Positions 30,482-39,853 of a stretch of 64,000 nt of DNA are shown here, piece by piece. The translations under genes and the position numbers were made by a program. The notes under the pieces are model-generated. The model worked only from the letters and a program-made list of their open reading frames with translations. It searched no databases and was not told the DNA's origin. Positions within the stretch are counted from its first letter, which is position 1. The number at the start of each line of letters is the position of its first letter. The stretch is from contig JAJVII010000004.1 of the NCBI GenBank assembly GCA_022072085.1, positions 1-64,000 on the forward strand, written 5' to 3'. The stretch comes from Phycisphaerae bacterium (GTDB taxonomy: Bacteria; Planctomycetota; Phycisphaerae; JAJVII01).

Positions 30482-33109
30482 ATGGATGTTCGCACGCTGC
30501 TCCGATCCGCGGGCGTTCTGCTGCTGGCCGGCCTGCCGTTGTCGGCTGCCCCGGTCCTCGCTCCACTGGACGTCCGCAAGACCGACCAGTCAAAGCTCGA
30601 CGGCCAGGTGGCCGTCGCCCGCGCGGGCGAGCAGGTGAAGATTTCGTTCACCGTGACTACGGCCAGCGACGTGGAGGTGGCGGTCCTGGACGCCCGGGGG
30701 CGGACAATCCGCCACGTGGCGGCCGGTCTGCTGGGCCCCAACGCGCCGGCGCCGCTGACGAAGGACTCGCTGGCGCAGGAGCTGACCTGGGACGGCCGGG
30801 ACGACGCGGGGCAGGCGGCCGCCGGAGGCCCGTTCAAGGTGCGCGTCCGCGTCGGCTCGCAGGCGAAGCTCGAGAAGTATCTCGGCCATGACCCGATGAC
30901 GCTGGCCGGCGACATCGACGCGATCACGGTCGGCGCCGACGGCGAACTCTACGTGCTGGTGGACGAAGGCTTCAAGTTCGGCCGGTCCGAGCTGCTCGTG
31001 CTCGACCGGAACGGAAAGTATCTGCGGACGATCATGCCCTATTCCGCCGACACGCCGGCGCAGCGGACCGAGTCGGTCGGGCATCTGATGATCGAAGGCC
31101 AGCGCGTGCCGATCCTCTTCAGCGGCCACTCCTTCAGCGTCTATCCGCTGGTCTGCGGCCTCCGCGGGCAGTCGATGGCCTGGCATCCGAAGGGCTACCT
31201 GATCGCGGCCAGTTCGACCGGGACGGCCCGCGAGCACGGCCCGCCGCGCTACCTGCTGGCGTTCGACCGGCGGGGCGGGGCCCCGGAAGGCGTGCCGTTC
31301 GTCGGCCCGAAGATCCTCGACGCCCGCGGCTTCCTCGGCGGCGGCGGCGAGCGGGCCGCGGTCGGCATGGACCGGCTGGCCGTCAGTCCCGACGGCCTGA
31401 CGGTCTACCTCAACCCGTGCGTCGGCAACGCCAAGGGGCTCGAGGCGTTCCGCAAGCACGGCATCTATCGGCTGAAGTGGAGCGACGCGAAGATCGGCCC
31501 GCTGTGGCTGGGCAAGGACGCGCCGGGGCAGGCCGACGGCGAGTTCAACGACCCGCAGGGCCTCGCGGCGGACCGCGAGGGGCGGGTCTACGTCTGTGAC
31601 CGCGGCAACAACCGCGTGCAGGTCTTCGACGCCGAAGGGAAGTTCCTGGGCAAGTTCGAAGCGCCCAGCCCCGAACAGATCGGCGTGCATGCCAGCGGCC
31701 AGATCTTCGTCCTCAGCCGGATGGCCGACAAGTCGGCGCCCAGCCGCCTGCTCGCGTTCGGCGCCTGGAAGGACGGTACCGCCGCCCGATTGGCCGACGT
31801 CGAAAGCCCGGGCGTCAAGTTCCTCGCGCTGGACCCGGCGGCTGAGCCCGTGCGGCTGTGGGCCGTCGTGCGCGACAAGGGCCAATGCCTGACGCCGGTG
31901 GCCTACGCCGATGGGAAGTTTACGCTGGGCGCGCCGATCCTGGGCGGGGCCGGGCTGGTCAATCCGAGTTTCCTGGCAGCCGACCCGGAGCGCGGCCGCG
32001 TCATCGTCAAGGAGCACCGCACGCTCCGCATGCGGCAGCCGTTCAGGTCGATCGACCTGGACAGCGGCAAGATGACTTCGCTCGACCTGACCGGCAGCGA
32101 CATCACGCTGGACGGCAAGGGCAACATCTACTGCACCGACGGATACGCGGAGACCTACATCGCGCGATACGATCCGTCGGGCAAGCCGCTGCCGTTCGCC
32201 GGGAGCGAGTCGAACCGGATTCCCGTGCAGTTCCGCTCCTACGGTCCGGACCAGGGCCTGCGCGGGCACCGCGTGGCCCCCGACGGCGACCTCTTCATCA
32301 TCCGTTCAGTGAACCACGGCGTGGGCGCGACGCTCGACCAGTACGGCCCGGACGGCAAGCTCAAGAAGGCCGGGCTGGTCGCCGGCATCGGCGGCGGCGA
32401 CAGCGGGCTGGGCGTGGACGCCGCGGGCAATCTCTACGTGGGGCTGAACCTCCGACCGGCCGACCGCCCGTTCCCGGCCGAGTTCGCCGGGGTCATGCCG
32501 GCCGACAACTGGCTGTGGTGGCGGAAGAAGCAGATGCCGCCGCCGTGGGGCTACATCTACATCAACCCCTACCTGTTTCACATGGGCGCGGTGTTCAAGT
32601 TCGGACCGGCCGGCGGCGTCATCTACGGCGAGCAATTGGCCAAGAAGAAGACGGACCAGATCACCTCGCCGGGATCGGAGTTGACCAACGCCCCAGCCGA
32701 CGCGGTGGCCTACAAGTCAGCGTATCTGCAATATGACGTCAAGGTGGCCGGCTCGATGTGGAGCTACGGCGGCATCGGGACGATCCCGGCCAGCATCGAC
32801 GGTCCCACTCCTGATCCCGGCTGCAAGTGCATGCCGTCGCACCTGGACGCCGACCTTTACGGCCGCGTGTTCGCGCCCGACCCGTTCCTGTTCGATGTGC
32901 AGATGATCGACTCGGCCGGCAACCGCATCGCCCGGATCGGCCAATACGGCAACAGCGACGACGCCGGGCCGGCCATCCGCTTCTCGGGCCCGGAGGCGTG
33001 CGACTTCGCCGAGGCCGACGGACGACTCTACGTCTCCGACATCGCCAATCGCCGGGTTGTCGTCATCCGGTTCGACTGGTCGGACGCTGCCGAGAAGGCG
33101 GTTCCCTGA
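30482..33109 (+). CDS. NHL-repeat / beta-propeller secreted protein
   Basis: Signal peptide; GEFNDPQGLAADREGRVYVCDRGNNRVQVFDAEGKFLGKF NHL repeat; AAGGAG RBS. Confidence 0.85.
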   Translation: MDVRTLLRSAGVLLLAGLPLSAAPVLAPLDVRKTDQSKLDGQVAVARAGEQVKISFTVTTASDVEVAVLDARGRTIRHVAAGLLGPNAPAPLTKDSLAQELTWDGRDDAGQAAAGGPFKVRVRVGSQAKLEKYLGHDPMTLAGDIDAITVGADGELYVLVDEGFKFGRSELLVLDRNGKYLRTIMPYSADTPAQRTESVGHLMIEGQRVPILFSGHSFSVYPLVCGLRGQSMAWHPKGYLIAASSTGTAREHGPPRYLLAFDRRGGAPEGVPFVGPKILDARGFLGGGGERAAVGMDRLAVSPDGLTVYLNPCVGNAKGLEAFRKHGIYRLKWSDAKIGPLWLGKDAPGQADGEFNDPQGLAADREGRVYVCDRGNNRVQVFDAEGKFLGKFEAPSPEQIGVHASGQIFVLSRMADKSAPSRLLAFGAWKDGTAARLADVESPGVKFLALDPAAEPVRLWAVVRDKGQCLTPVAYADGKFTLGAPILGGAGLVNPSFLAADPERGRVIVKEHRTLRMRQPFRSIDLDSGKMTSLDLTGSDITLDGKGNIYCTDGYAETYIARYDPSGKPLPFAGSESNRIPVQFRSYGPDQGLRGHRVAPDGDLFIIRSVNHGVGATLDQYGPDGKLKKAGLVAGIGGGDSGLGVDAAGNLYVGLNLRPADRPFPAEFAGVMPADNWLWWRKKQMPPPWGYIYINPYLFHMGAVFKFGPAGGVIYGEQLAKKKTDQITSPGSELTNAPADAVAYKSAYLQYDVKVAGSMWSYGGIGTIPASIDGPTPDPGCKCMPSHLDADLYGRVFAPDPFLFDVQMIDSAGNRIARIGQYGNSDDAGPAIRFSGPEACDFAEADGRLYVSDIANRRVVVIRFDWSDAAEKAVP

Positions 33110-33144
33110 AACCGCCCGCGGCCCGCGTTGCCGTCAGACACGCA

Positions 33145-33178
33145 AGAGGCCCACGGTCCCCGGGGACCGCGGGCCTCT
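33145..33178 (+). terminator. Hairpin terminator
   Basis: AGAGGCCCACGGTCCCC/GGGGACCGCGGGCCTCT. Confidence 0.75.
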
Positions 33179-33187
33179 GCGTTGAAC

Positions 33188-33262
33188 TGACCCCGTCGGG
33201 ATTTGAACCCGAGTTACCAGGATGAAAACCTGGTGTCCTAGACCTGGCTAGACGACGGGGCC
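33188..33262 (-). tRNA. tRNA-Glu (anticodon TTC)
   Basis: GGCCCCGTCGTCTAG...CCAGGTTTTCATCCTGG...TCGGGTTCAAATCCCGACGGGGTCA cloverleaf. Confidence 0.95.
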
Positions 33263-33270
33263 GACAAACA

Positions 33271-33365
33271 GTGCTGAATGTTCAGTGCTGAGTGCTGAGT
33301 GCTGAGCAGGAGGCGAGTCGCCCGTTCCTTCACCCAGCACTCAATACTGGGCACTCGTCACTTCC
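33271..33365. repeat. Heptad-armed hairpin between tRNAs (GTGCTGA)n / (CACTCAN)n
   Basis: GTGCTGA ATGTTCA GTGCTGA GTGCTGA GTGCTGA - spacer - CACCCAG CACTCAA TACTGGG CACTCGT CACTTCC. Confidence 0.9.
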
Positions 33366-33372
33366 TCTCCAT

Positions 33373-33446
33373 TGGGGGCGTTGGGACTTGAACCCAAGAC
33401 CTACTGATTAAAAGTCAGTTGCTCTACCAGACTGAGCTACGCCCCC
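33373..33446 (-). tRNA. tRNA-Lys (anticodon TTT)
   Basis: GGGGGCGTAGCTCAGTCTGGTAGAGCAACTGACTTTTAATCAGTAGGTCTTGGGTTCAAGTCCCAACGCCCCCA. Confidence 0.95.
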
Positions 33447-33517
33447 GCGTCCGCGCCATTATACGACCGTTGGTAACGCAGGGCTCGGTTTCTTTCCCGA
33501 CCGACCGGCCGACCCGG

Positions 33518-34084
33518 TCAGACCTCTTCGATCTCCCTTTCCTTGTCGGCCAGCAGATCGACGATCTTCTTCTCGTACTGCTCGGTCAGCTTCTGAATCT
33601 CGTCCTTGGCCCGTTTGGCGTCGTCCTCGCTGACCGGGTTGGACTTGTCCTTCTCGGCCTTGTCGATCTCCTTGTTGCCGTCGCGGCGGGCGTTGCGGAT
33701 AGCCACCTTCGACTGCTCGGACATCTCCTTGACCTGGTGGATGAGCTGCCGCCGCCGATCACCCGAAAGCGTCGGCACCGCCAGCCGAATCACCTTGCCG
33801 TCCGACTGCGGGGTCAGCCCGATGTCGCTGGCCTGGATCGCCCGCTCGATGTCCTTCAGCGAGCCGGGGTCGAACGGCTTGATGACGATCAGGTCGGCGG
33901 CCGGCGTCGAGATGGCTGCCAACTGCCGCAGTTCCGTGCTCGATCCGTAATACTCCACGTGCAGGTGATCGACCAGCCCGGTGTGGGCCCGGCCGGTCCG
34001 CACGCCGCGAAGCTCTTCCTTGAAGTAGTCCGCGGCCTTGGACATCTTGTCTTCGGCTTCCAGGAGAATCTCGTCCAGGTCCAT
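33518..34084 (-). CDS. frr: Ribosome recycling factor
   Basis: LRGVRTGRAHTGLVDHLHVEYYGSSTELRQLAAISTP; ALIGN with RRF tail DLLADKEREIEEV. Confidence 0.97.
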   Translation of the reverse strand: MDLDEILLEAEDKMSKAADYFKEELRGVRTGRAHTGLVDHLHVEYYGSSTELRQLAAISTPAADLIVIKPFDPGSLKDIERAIQASDIGLTPQSDGKVIRLAVPTLSGDRRRQLIHQVKEMSEQSKVAIRNARRDGNKEIDKAEKDKSNPVSEDDAKRAKDEIQKLTEQYEKKIVDLLADKEREIEEV

Positions 34085-34107
34085 CGGCGTCCTCCTGCGT
34101 TGGGGCC

Positions 34108-34833
34108 TCAACTGGCTGTGATCACGGTGCCGATCTTCTCGCCGCAGACGACTCGGGCGATATTGCCGTGCTTCTTGAGGTTGAACACGACGACCGGAAT
34201 CTTGTGCTCCATGCACAGGCTGATGGCGGCCAGGTCCATCACGCCGAGCTGGCTGGACAGGACCTGGCCGTGCGTCAGCCGATCGATGAACTTCGCCGAC
34301 TTGTCCGCGTTGGGGTCGGACGAATAGACCCCGTCCACCTTGGTGGCCTTGAGCAGCGCGTCGACGCCCAGCTCGGTCGCCCGCAGCGCGGCGGCCGTGT
34401 CAGTGGTGACAAAGGGGTTGCCCGTGCCGGCGGCCAGAATCACCACGCGGCCCTTGTCCAGGTGGCGGTCGGCCCGCCGGCGGATGTACGGCTCGCAGAC
34501 CGCTCGCATCTCGATGGCCGACTGCACCCGCGTCGGCTGGCCCATCGACTCCAGCGTGTCCTGGAGTGCCAGGGCGTTCATCACCGTCGCCAGCATGCCC
34601 ATGTAGTCCGCGGTCGCCCGCTGGACCCGCGAGCCGGAGGCGAAGGTCTTTCCGCGAATCAGGTTGCCCCCGCCGACGACGATCGCCAGCCGGACGCCGC
34701 GGTTGGAGACGTCGATGATCTCGCGGGCGATGCGGTCTACCTCGTCGCCCTCGATGCCGCCGCTGTCGGGCCGGCAGAAGCCTTCCCCGCTGATCTTCAG
34801 CAGCACGCGCTTGTAGACGGGCGAGTCGGGCAT
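34108..34833 (-). CDS. pyrH: UMP kinase
   Basis: YKRVLLKISGEGF, VVGGGNLIRGKTFASG..RATADYMGMLATVMNALALQDTLE. Confidence 0.97.
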   Translation of the reverse strand: MPDSPVYKRVLLKISGEGFCRPDSGGIEGDEVDRIAREIIDVSNRGVRLAIVVGGGNLIRGKTFASGSRVQRATADYMGMLATVMNALALQDTLESMGQPTRVQSAIEMRAVCEPYIRRRADRHLDKGRVVILAAGTGNPFVTTDTAAALRATELGVDALLKATKVDGVYSSDPNADKSAKFIDRLTHGQVLSSQLGVMDLAAISLCMEHKIPVVVFNLKKHGNIARVVCGEKIGTVITAS

Positions 34834-34849
34834 GGGAGACTCCGCGGAG

Positions 34850-34948
34850 TTTCAAGTGGCAAGATTCAAGTGGCAAGTGAACAGGAGGAGGGAACGTCCG
34901 ACCTCGTCATTCACTCGAAACTTGGAACTGGAAACTCGAAACTTGTCA
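34850..34948. repeat. Heptad-armed hairpin (CTTGNNA family)
   Basis: TTTCAAG TGGCAAG ATTCAAG TGGCAAG TGAACAG - spacer - CTCGAAA CTTGGAA CTGGAAA CTCGAAA CTTGTCA. Confidence 0.9.
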
Positions 34949-35545
34949 TCATCCGCCGACGACGAAGCGGGCGAAGCGGGCCACGCTGATGTTCTCGCCG
35001 GTCTTGCTGATCGCTTCCTTGATCAGGTCGCCGACGCTCTTCTTGTCGTCCTTGACGAACGGCTGCTCCAGCAGCGCCTGCTCGCTGAACCACTTGTCCA
35101 GCTTGCCGGCGATGATCTTGTCCTGGATGTTCGCGGGCTTGCTGGCGACCTCTTCGCGGTAGAAGGCCTTCTCCTTCTCCACCAGGTCGGCCGGCACTTC
35201 CTCGCGGCGGACGCAGCGCGGGGCGGCTGCGGCAATGTGCATGCACAGGTCGCTCATCAGCGTGGTGAACAGGTCGCCCTTGGCGACGAAATCCGTCTCG
35301 CAGTTGATCTCCAGCAGCACGCCCACCTTGCCGTTGTGGTGGATGTAGCTGGTGACGCGGCCTTCCTTGGTCTCGCGGACGGCCTTCTCGTCGGCCTTCT
35401 TCATGCCCGCCTTGCGGAGCAGTTCGACGGCCTTCTCGGTGTCGCCGCCGGCCTCGGCCAGCGCCTTCTTGCACGCCATCATGCCCATGCCCGTGCGGGC
35501 CCGAAGGGCCATGACGACCGATGCGGAAATCTCAGTCTCTGCCAT
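34949..35545 (-). CDS. tsf: Elongation factor Ts
   Basis: LRARTGMGMMACKKALAEAGGDTEKAVELLRKAG; NCETDFVAKG. Confidence 0.97.
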   Translation of the reverse strand: MAETEISASVVMALRARTGMGMMACKKALAEAGGDTEKAVELLRKAGMKKADEKAVRETKEGRVTSYIHHNGKVGVLLEINCETDFVAKGDLFTTLMSDLCMHIAAAAPRCVRREEVPADLVEKEKAFYREEVASKPANIQDKIIAGKLDKWFSEQALLEQPFVKDDKKSVGDLIKEAISKTGENISVARFARFVVGG

Positions 35546-35669
35546 TATCGTGTTCCTTCCGATTCCTGATCCCGCCGGGGCGGCCCGGCGGTTCATCTCG
35601 TGGGTCAGAAAACACTCGCGTTGCGTCGCCCCGCGCCCGGCCTCCGTCGGCCCGGGCCCGCGGAGGCGT

Positions 35670-36692
35670 TCAGCCCTGCTGCTCGCCCTGTCCGGCGGCC
35701 GGGGCTGCGGGGGCAGCCGGCGCGTCGGCGGCTGCGGGCTCGACCGGCGCCTCGGGGCCGGAGACCACGTCCAGCACGCTGGGGGCGGCGGCGTGAATCT
35801 TCTGCTCGGTCGGCGTCAGGACCTCCTCGAACTGCTCGCTGGTGGTCTTGCGGCGGGTGCGGCGGCGCTTCAGGGCGTCGTTCTCCTTGGCGGCCGCTTC
35901 CTGGGCGGCGGCGCGGTTGGCCTTGCCGACCAGCACCGCGTCGGCCAGTTCGCCGAGCACCAGGTCGATCGCCCGCATGGCGTCGTCGTTGCCGGGGATC
36001 GGCAGGTCGGCGAAGTCAGGGTCGCTGTCGGTGTCGATCAGGGCGACGGTGGCGACGCCGACCTTCTGGGCCTCGCGGACGGCGATGTGCTCGCGGCGGA
36101 CGTCGACCAGGACCATTACGCCGGGGATCTTGTCCATCGTGCGGATGCCGCCGAGGTTGCGCATGATCTTGCGTTTCTCGCGTGCCAGCGAGGAGGATTC
36201 CTTCTTGCTGCCGGCTTCGATCTTGCCGTTGGCCTCGAGGGCCTCGAGCTCCTCGAGGCGGCCCAGTCGGCTGCGGATCGTGCGGAAGTTGGTCAGCGTG
36301 CCACCCAGCCAGCGCTCGTTGACGTAGGGCATGCCGCAGCGGGTGGCGTGTTCGGCGATGGAGTGCCGCGCCTGCCGCTTGGTGCCGACGAACACGACGT
36401 CATCGCCGCCGGCGACGACCTGGCTGATGAATTTCTTGGCCCGCAACAGGCCCTTGAGCGTCTCGCGGACGTCCAGGATGTGAATCTTGTTCCGCTTGCC
36501 GTAGATGTACGGTTCCATCTTCGGGTTCCAGCGCGACGCGCGATGGCCGAAGTGGATGCCTGCGTCGATCAGTTCGCGGACCATGGTCCGCACGCCCTTG
36601 GCTTCGCCGGCCGACTCGATGCTCGGGGCGGCGGCCTCAGCCGGCGGCTGGACGGGCTGCTCTGACGAAGTCTGGGGAATTTCCTCGGACAT
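35670..36692 (-). CDS. rpsB: 30S ribosomal protein S2 with N- and C-terminal extensions
   Basis: LIDAGIHFGHRASRWNPKMEPYIYGKRNKIHILD; NERWLGGTLTNFRTI. Confidence 0.97.
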   Translation of the reverse strand: MSEEIPQTSSEQPVQPPAEAAAPSIESAGEAKGVRTMVRELIDAGIHFGHRASRWNPKMEPYIYGKRNKIHILDVRETLKGLLRAKKFISQVVAGGDDVVFVGTKRQARHSIAEHATRCGMPYVNERWLGGTLTNFRTIRSRLGRLEELEALEANGKIEAGSKKESSSLAREKRKIMRNLGGIRTMDKIPGVMVLVDVRREHIAVREAQKVGVATVALIDTDSDPDFADLPIPGNDDAMRAIDLVLGELADAVLVGKANRAAAQEAAAKENDALKRRRTRRKTTSEQFEEVLTPTEQKIHAAAPSVLDVVSGPEAPVEPAAADAPAAPAAPAAGQGEQQG

Positions 36693-36965
36693 GTGCTGAC
36701 TCCCGGCCCTGACGGGCCTGGCCGGTCTCGGAGTGCTCAAGGGCGCCCTTGCGCCAGTTGCGGCTTCCCGCATCGGGCCGATCCGGCACCGACGCAGGAC
36801 AGGGTCGCCGACTCCGCCGGCAGGTTGACGGTTTTCGCCGGCTGAACATCAGCCGACGCCTCCGGGCCGGTGTGAGCCGCGCCCGATAGGAAAAGTCCCC
36901 TAACTTAGCCTGCGGCCAAGGGTTCGTCAAGCAATTAAGCGATGTGTTCGAGGCGGCGGCGGGCT

Positions 36966-37361
36966 CTACCCGGCCAGGCCGAACCACGTCTGCAACTGCT
37001 CGCGGGTGGCGTCGGGCGTGGCGGCCGGGTCGTGCACTCCCACGCGGACGCTGATCGACTTGCCGTTGCCCCAGGGCCACCAGGCGGCGAAGACCACCGG
37101 GCCGGCGTCGGGGTGCGTGACGTAGAGGTGCTGGTCCTGGCGTATGCCGCCCAGGGCACGAGCTAGCGCCTGCACCGCCGACGGGGCTGCCTGAATGGAG
37201 TCGGCGCCCCAGCGGGTGGGAAAATGGACGCCCAGCAGGCGGGCGACGTCGTCGGCGTGCTCGGTGTCGAACACCGCCAGGGCGGACTTGATGTAGTCGT
37301 CCCAGGACCACTTGAGCAGATCGTGTCCGCCGCTGACCAGTCCCTGACAGCAACGCTGCAC
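36966..37361 (-). CDS. Hypothetical protein (start uncertain, possible GTG)
   Basis: Frame reads ...LVSGGHDLLKWSWDDYIKSALAVFDTEHADDVARLLGVHFP...FAAWWPWGNGKSISVRVGVHDPAATPD. Confidence 0.5.
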   Translation of the reverse strand: MQRCCQGLVSGGHDLLKWSWDDYIKSALAVFDTEHADDVARLLGVHFPTRWGADSIQAAPSAVQALARALGGIRQDQHLYVTHPDAGPVVFAAWWPWGNGKSISVRVGVHDPAATPDATREQLQTWFGLAG

Positions 37362-37574
37362 GTGGCTGTGAGTAGTGCTAATGGCCGAACCTCCGGCCCC
37401 CCGCAAAACAGGAAACAGACGTTCAGGTTCACAACTTACGTGACTATCGGCAGATGCGGGAATGAGCTTGAAAATGATTCTCACGCCTGCCTGCGTCCGG
37501 GTCAGGTGTGTCGGCCGCGGCGGCGGCCGTGCTACAATAGCCCGCTCAACTGTGGGCCGATCCGCGGAGGAACC

Positions 37575-38663
37575 ATGCCGGCACGTCGGAAGATTCTGGT
37601 GGCCATGAGCGGCGGGGTGGACAGCTCCGTCGCCGCAGCCGTCCTGCGCGACGGGGGGCACGAGGTCGTCGGCGTCTTCATGCGCATGGGCGTGGAGCAG
37701 GAGGAACCGGCAGCCGGGCACAAGAGCTGCTGCTCGGCGGCCGACGCTGCCGACGCGCGACTCGTCGCCGGGCGGCTGGGCATTCCCTTCTACGTGCTCA
37801 ACTTCGCCCAGCCGTTCGCCGGGCTGATCGACGAGTTCGTCGCCGAATACAATCGCGGCCGCACGCCCAACCCCTGCGTGACCTGCAACAGCCGCTTGAA
37901 GTTCGGCCGCCTGTTCGAGTACGCCGACCTGATCGGCGCCGACGCGGTGGCGACCGGCCACTACGCCCGCATCATCACGACCGACGAGGGGCCGGCGCTG
38001 GCCCGGGGGCTGGACACATCCAAGGACCAGAGCTACGTCCTGTTCGGCGTGCAGCCGGCGATGCTCGCCCGCATGGTCCTGCCGCTGGGCGAGTGGCGCA
38101 AGCCGCGCGTGCGGGCCCGGGCGGCTGAACTCGGGCTCGGCTGCGTCGCCGACAAGCCCGACAGCCAGGAAATCTGCTTCGTTCCTGACGACGACTACGC
38201 CCGGCTGGTGCGGGAGCGGTCGCCGGGCGCCGTTCGGCCGGGTTCGATCCTCGACCTCGCCGGCCGCGTGCTGGGCGAGCACCCGGGGCATCAGCATTTC
38301 ACGATCGGCCAGCGGCGCGGGCTGGGGGTGGCGCTTGGCAACCCGGCCTACGTGACGGCCATCGACGCAGCGGCCAACACGGTGACGCTGGGGCCGGCCG
38401 ACGCCCTGTTGAGCGATCGGCTGACCTGCACGGGCGTGAACTGGCTGAGCGAGAAATCGCGGGGCGAGGCGGAAGTCGGCCGACTTCGCGCCTACATTAA
38501 GATTCGTTACAAGGCCACGCCGGTCGCGGCGCGGGTGGCGTCCACCGGGCCGGCGGCCGCGTCGGTCGAGTTCGACCAGCCGGTCTCAGCGGCGACGCCG
38601 GGCCAGGCGGCGGTCTTCTACGACGACGCCGGCGTGGTCCTGGGCGGCGGGTGGATTGCCTGA
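37575..38663 (+). CDS. mnmA: tRNA-specific 2-thiouridylase
   Basis: ILVAMSGGVDSSVAAAVL; TPNPCVTCNSRLKFG; SKDQSYVLFGV; KPDSQEICFVPDDDYA. Confidence 0.97.
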   Translation: MPARRKILVAMSGGVDSSVAAAVLRDGGHEVVGVFMRMGVEQEEPAAGHKSCCSAADAADARLVAGRLGIPFYVLNFAQPFAGLIDEFVAEYNRGRTPNPCVTCNSRLKFGRLFEYADLIGADAVATGHYARIITTDEGPALARGLDTSKDQSYVLFGVQPAMLARMVLPLGEWRKPRVRARAAELGLGCVADKPDSQEICFVPDDDYARLVRERSPGAVRPGSILDLAGRVLGEHPGHQHFTIGQRRGLGVALGNPAYVTAIDAAANTVTLGPADALLSDRLTCTGVNWLSEKSRGEAEVGRLRAYIKIRYKATPVAARVASTGPAAASVEFDQPVSAATPGQAAVFYDDAGVVLGGGWIA

Positions 38664-38751
38664 CACGAAGGGGCACGAAGGGATTTTCAAGGTCTGAAAT
38701 TGAATTTGCCTTCGTGGCCCTGTCCCGAGATTCGTGGCCCTTCGTGTTAAA
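38663..38751. repeat. CACGAAGGGN repeat hairpin (about 10-bp unit spacing)
   Basis: ACACGAAGGGGCACGAAGGG ... CCTTCGTGGCCC...TTCGTGGCCCTTCGTGT. Confidence 0.85.
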
Positions 38752-38779
38752 CGGGATGCATATCGAACGGGAGGAACCC

Positions 38780-39730
38780 ATGGCGGAGCAGTTCGCGAGC
38801 AGGCGAATCGATCTTCCCAAGGTCGTCAGCGACGCCCAGGCGAAGTCGTTCGTCGAGGATGGCTTCCTCGTCGTCGAGGGGTTGGTGACTGGCGAGGAAC
38901 TGGAGGAGCTGAAGCGCGACGCGGCGGCCCTGGCCCGCGGCCGGTATCCCTGCAAGTCACTCTCGCCGCTGCCGGAGACGATGTCCGACGACGAGGTGCT
39001 GCGGAACATCCTGTGCATTCACCAGCCGCACCTCGTCAGCCCGGTGATCCTGAAGTACGTGAAGCATGCGGGCATCTGCGGCGTGCTCTCGCAGGTCGTC
39101 GCCGCTCATCTGCCGCACTGGGACGGCAGCGTGAAGTGCATGCAGAGCATGTTGTTCGTCAAGCCGCCGGGCTTCCAGGGGCAGGCCTGGCACCAGGACG
39201 AAATCTACATCCCTACGCGCGACCGCTCGCTGTGTGGGGCGTGGATCGCGATCGACCCGGCCACCGTCGCCAACGGCTGCCTCTGGGTCGTGCCGGGCAG
39301 CCACCGCAGCGGCTACCTCTATCCGCAGCGCGACCACGGCAACTACGAGGAGTTCGACACCGCCGCCGAAAGCTGGGGTTTCGACGCGTCGGACGAGGTC
39401 CCCGTCGAGGTGCCGGCCGGCAGTGTCGTCTTCTTTAACGGCCACCTGCTGCACCGCTCGGCCCGCAACCGCAGCAACATCTACCGCCGCGTGCTGGTCA
39501 ACCACTACATGAACGCCTGGTCGCGCCTGCCCTGGGGGCGGCAGGAAGACACCACTTTCGCCAAGTGCGATTCCCGCAAGGTCGTGCCCGTGGCCGGTGT
39601 GGACCCCTACGCCTGGATGGGCTACCAGGAGTCGGCCGGGGAAGTCTACCTGCGCACCTGCAAGCAGAACGACGCGGCCGTGGCCACGCGCCAGCGCAAT
39701 CCGCAACTGGCCCCCAGCGAGACCAATTAG
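38780..39730 (+). CDS. Phytanoyl-CoA dioxygenase family protein
   Basis: FVEDGFLVVEGLVTGEELEEL; QAWHQDEIYIP; GCLWVVPGSHRSGYL; GSVVFFNGHLLHRSARN. Confidence 0.88.
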   Translation: MAEQFASRRIDLPKVVSDAQAKSFVEDGFLVVEGLVTGEELEELKRDAAALARGRYPCKSLSPLPETMSDDEVLRNILCIHQPHLVSPVILKYVKHAGICGVLSQVVAAHLPHWDGSVKCMQSMLFVKPPGFQGQAWHQDEIYIPTRDRSLCGAWIAIDPATVANGCLWVVPGSHRSGYLYPQRDHGNYEEFDTAAESWGFDASDEVPVEVPAGSVVFFNGHLLHRSARNRSNIYRRVLVNHYMNAWSRLPWGRQEDTTFAKCDSRKVVPVAGVDPYAWMGYQESAGEVYLRTCKQNDAAVATRQRNPQLAPSETN

Positions 39731-39790
39731 GGGGCGGGGACTTTCGCTTTTCACCGGCTGCGGCTGTGGCTATGCTGTAAACATGAATTG

Positions 39791-39853
39791 AGGCGATGGA
39801 GTTCGCCTTCAACCGGCACGCGGGCCGCGAGGCCCGGCCTGATGACTCCTACC
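39791..39853 (+). ncRNA. Fluoride riboswitch (crcB motif)
   Basis: AGGCGATGGAGTTCGCCTTCAACCGGC...GGCCTGATGACTCCTACC matches the conserved aptamer core directly upstream of crcB. Confidence 0.93.

Noticed and set aside
36966-38297. 443-aa minus-strand ORF taken at full length
   Set aside because: Most of it is antisense to mnmA; only the ~130 C-terminal residues look like a real protein, so a short version was annotated.
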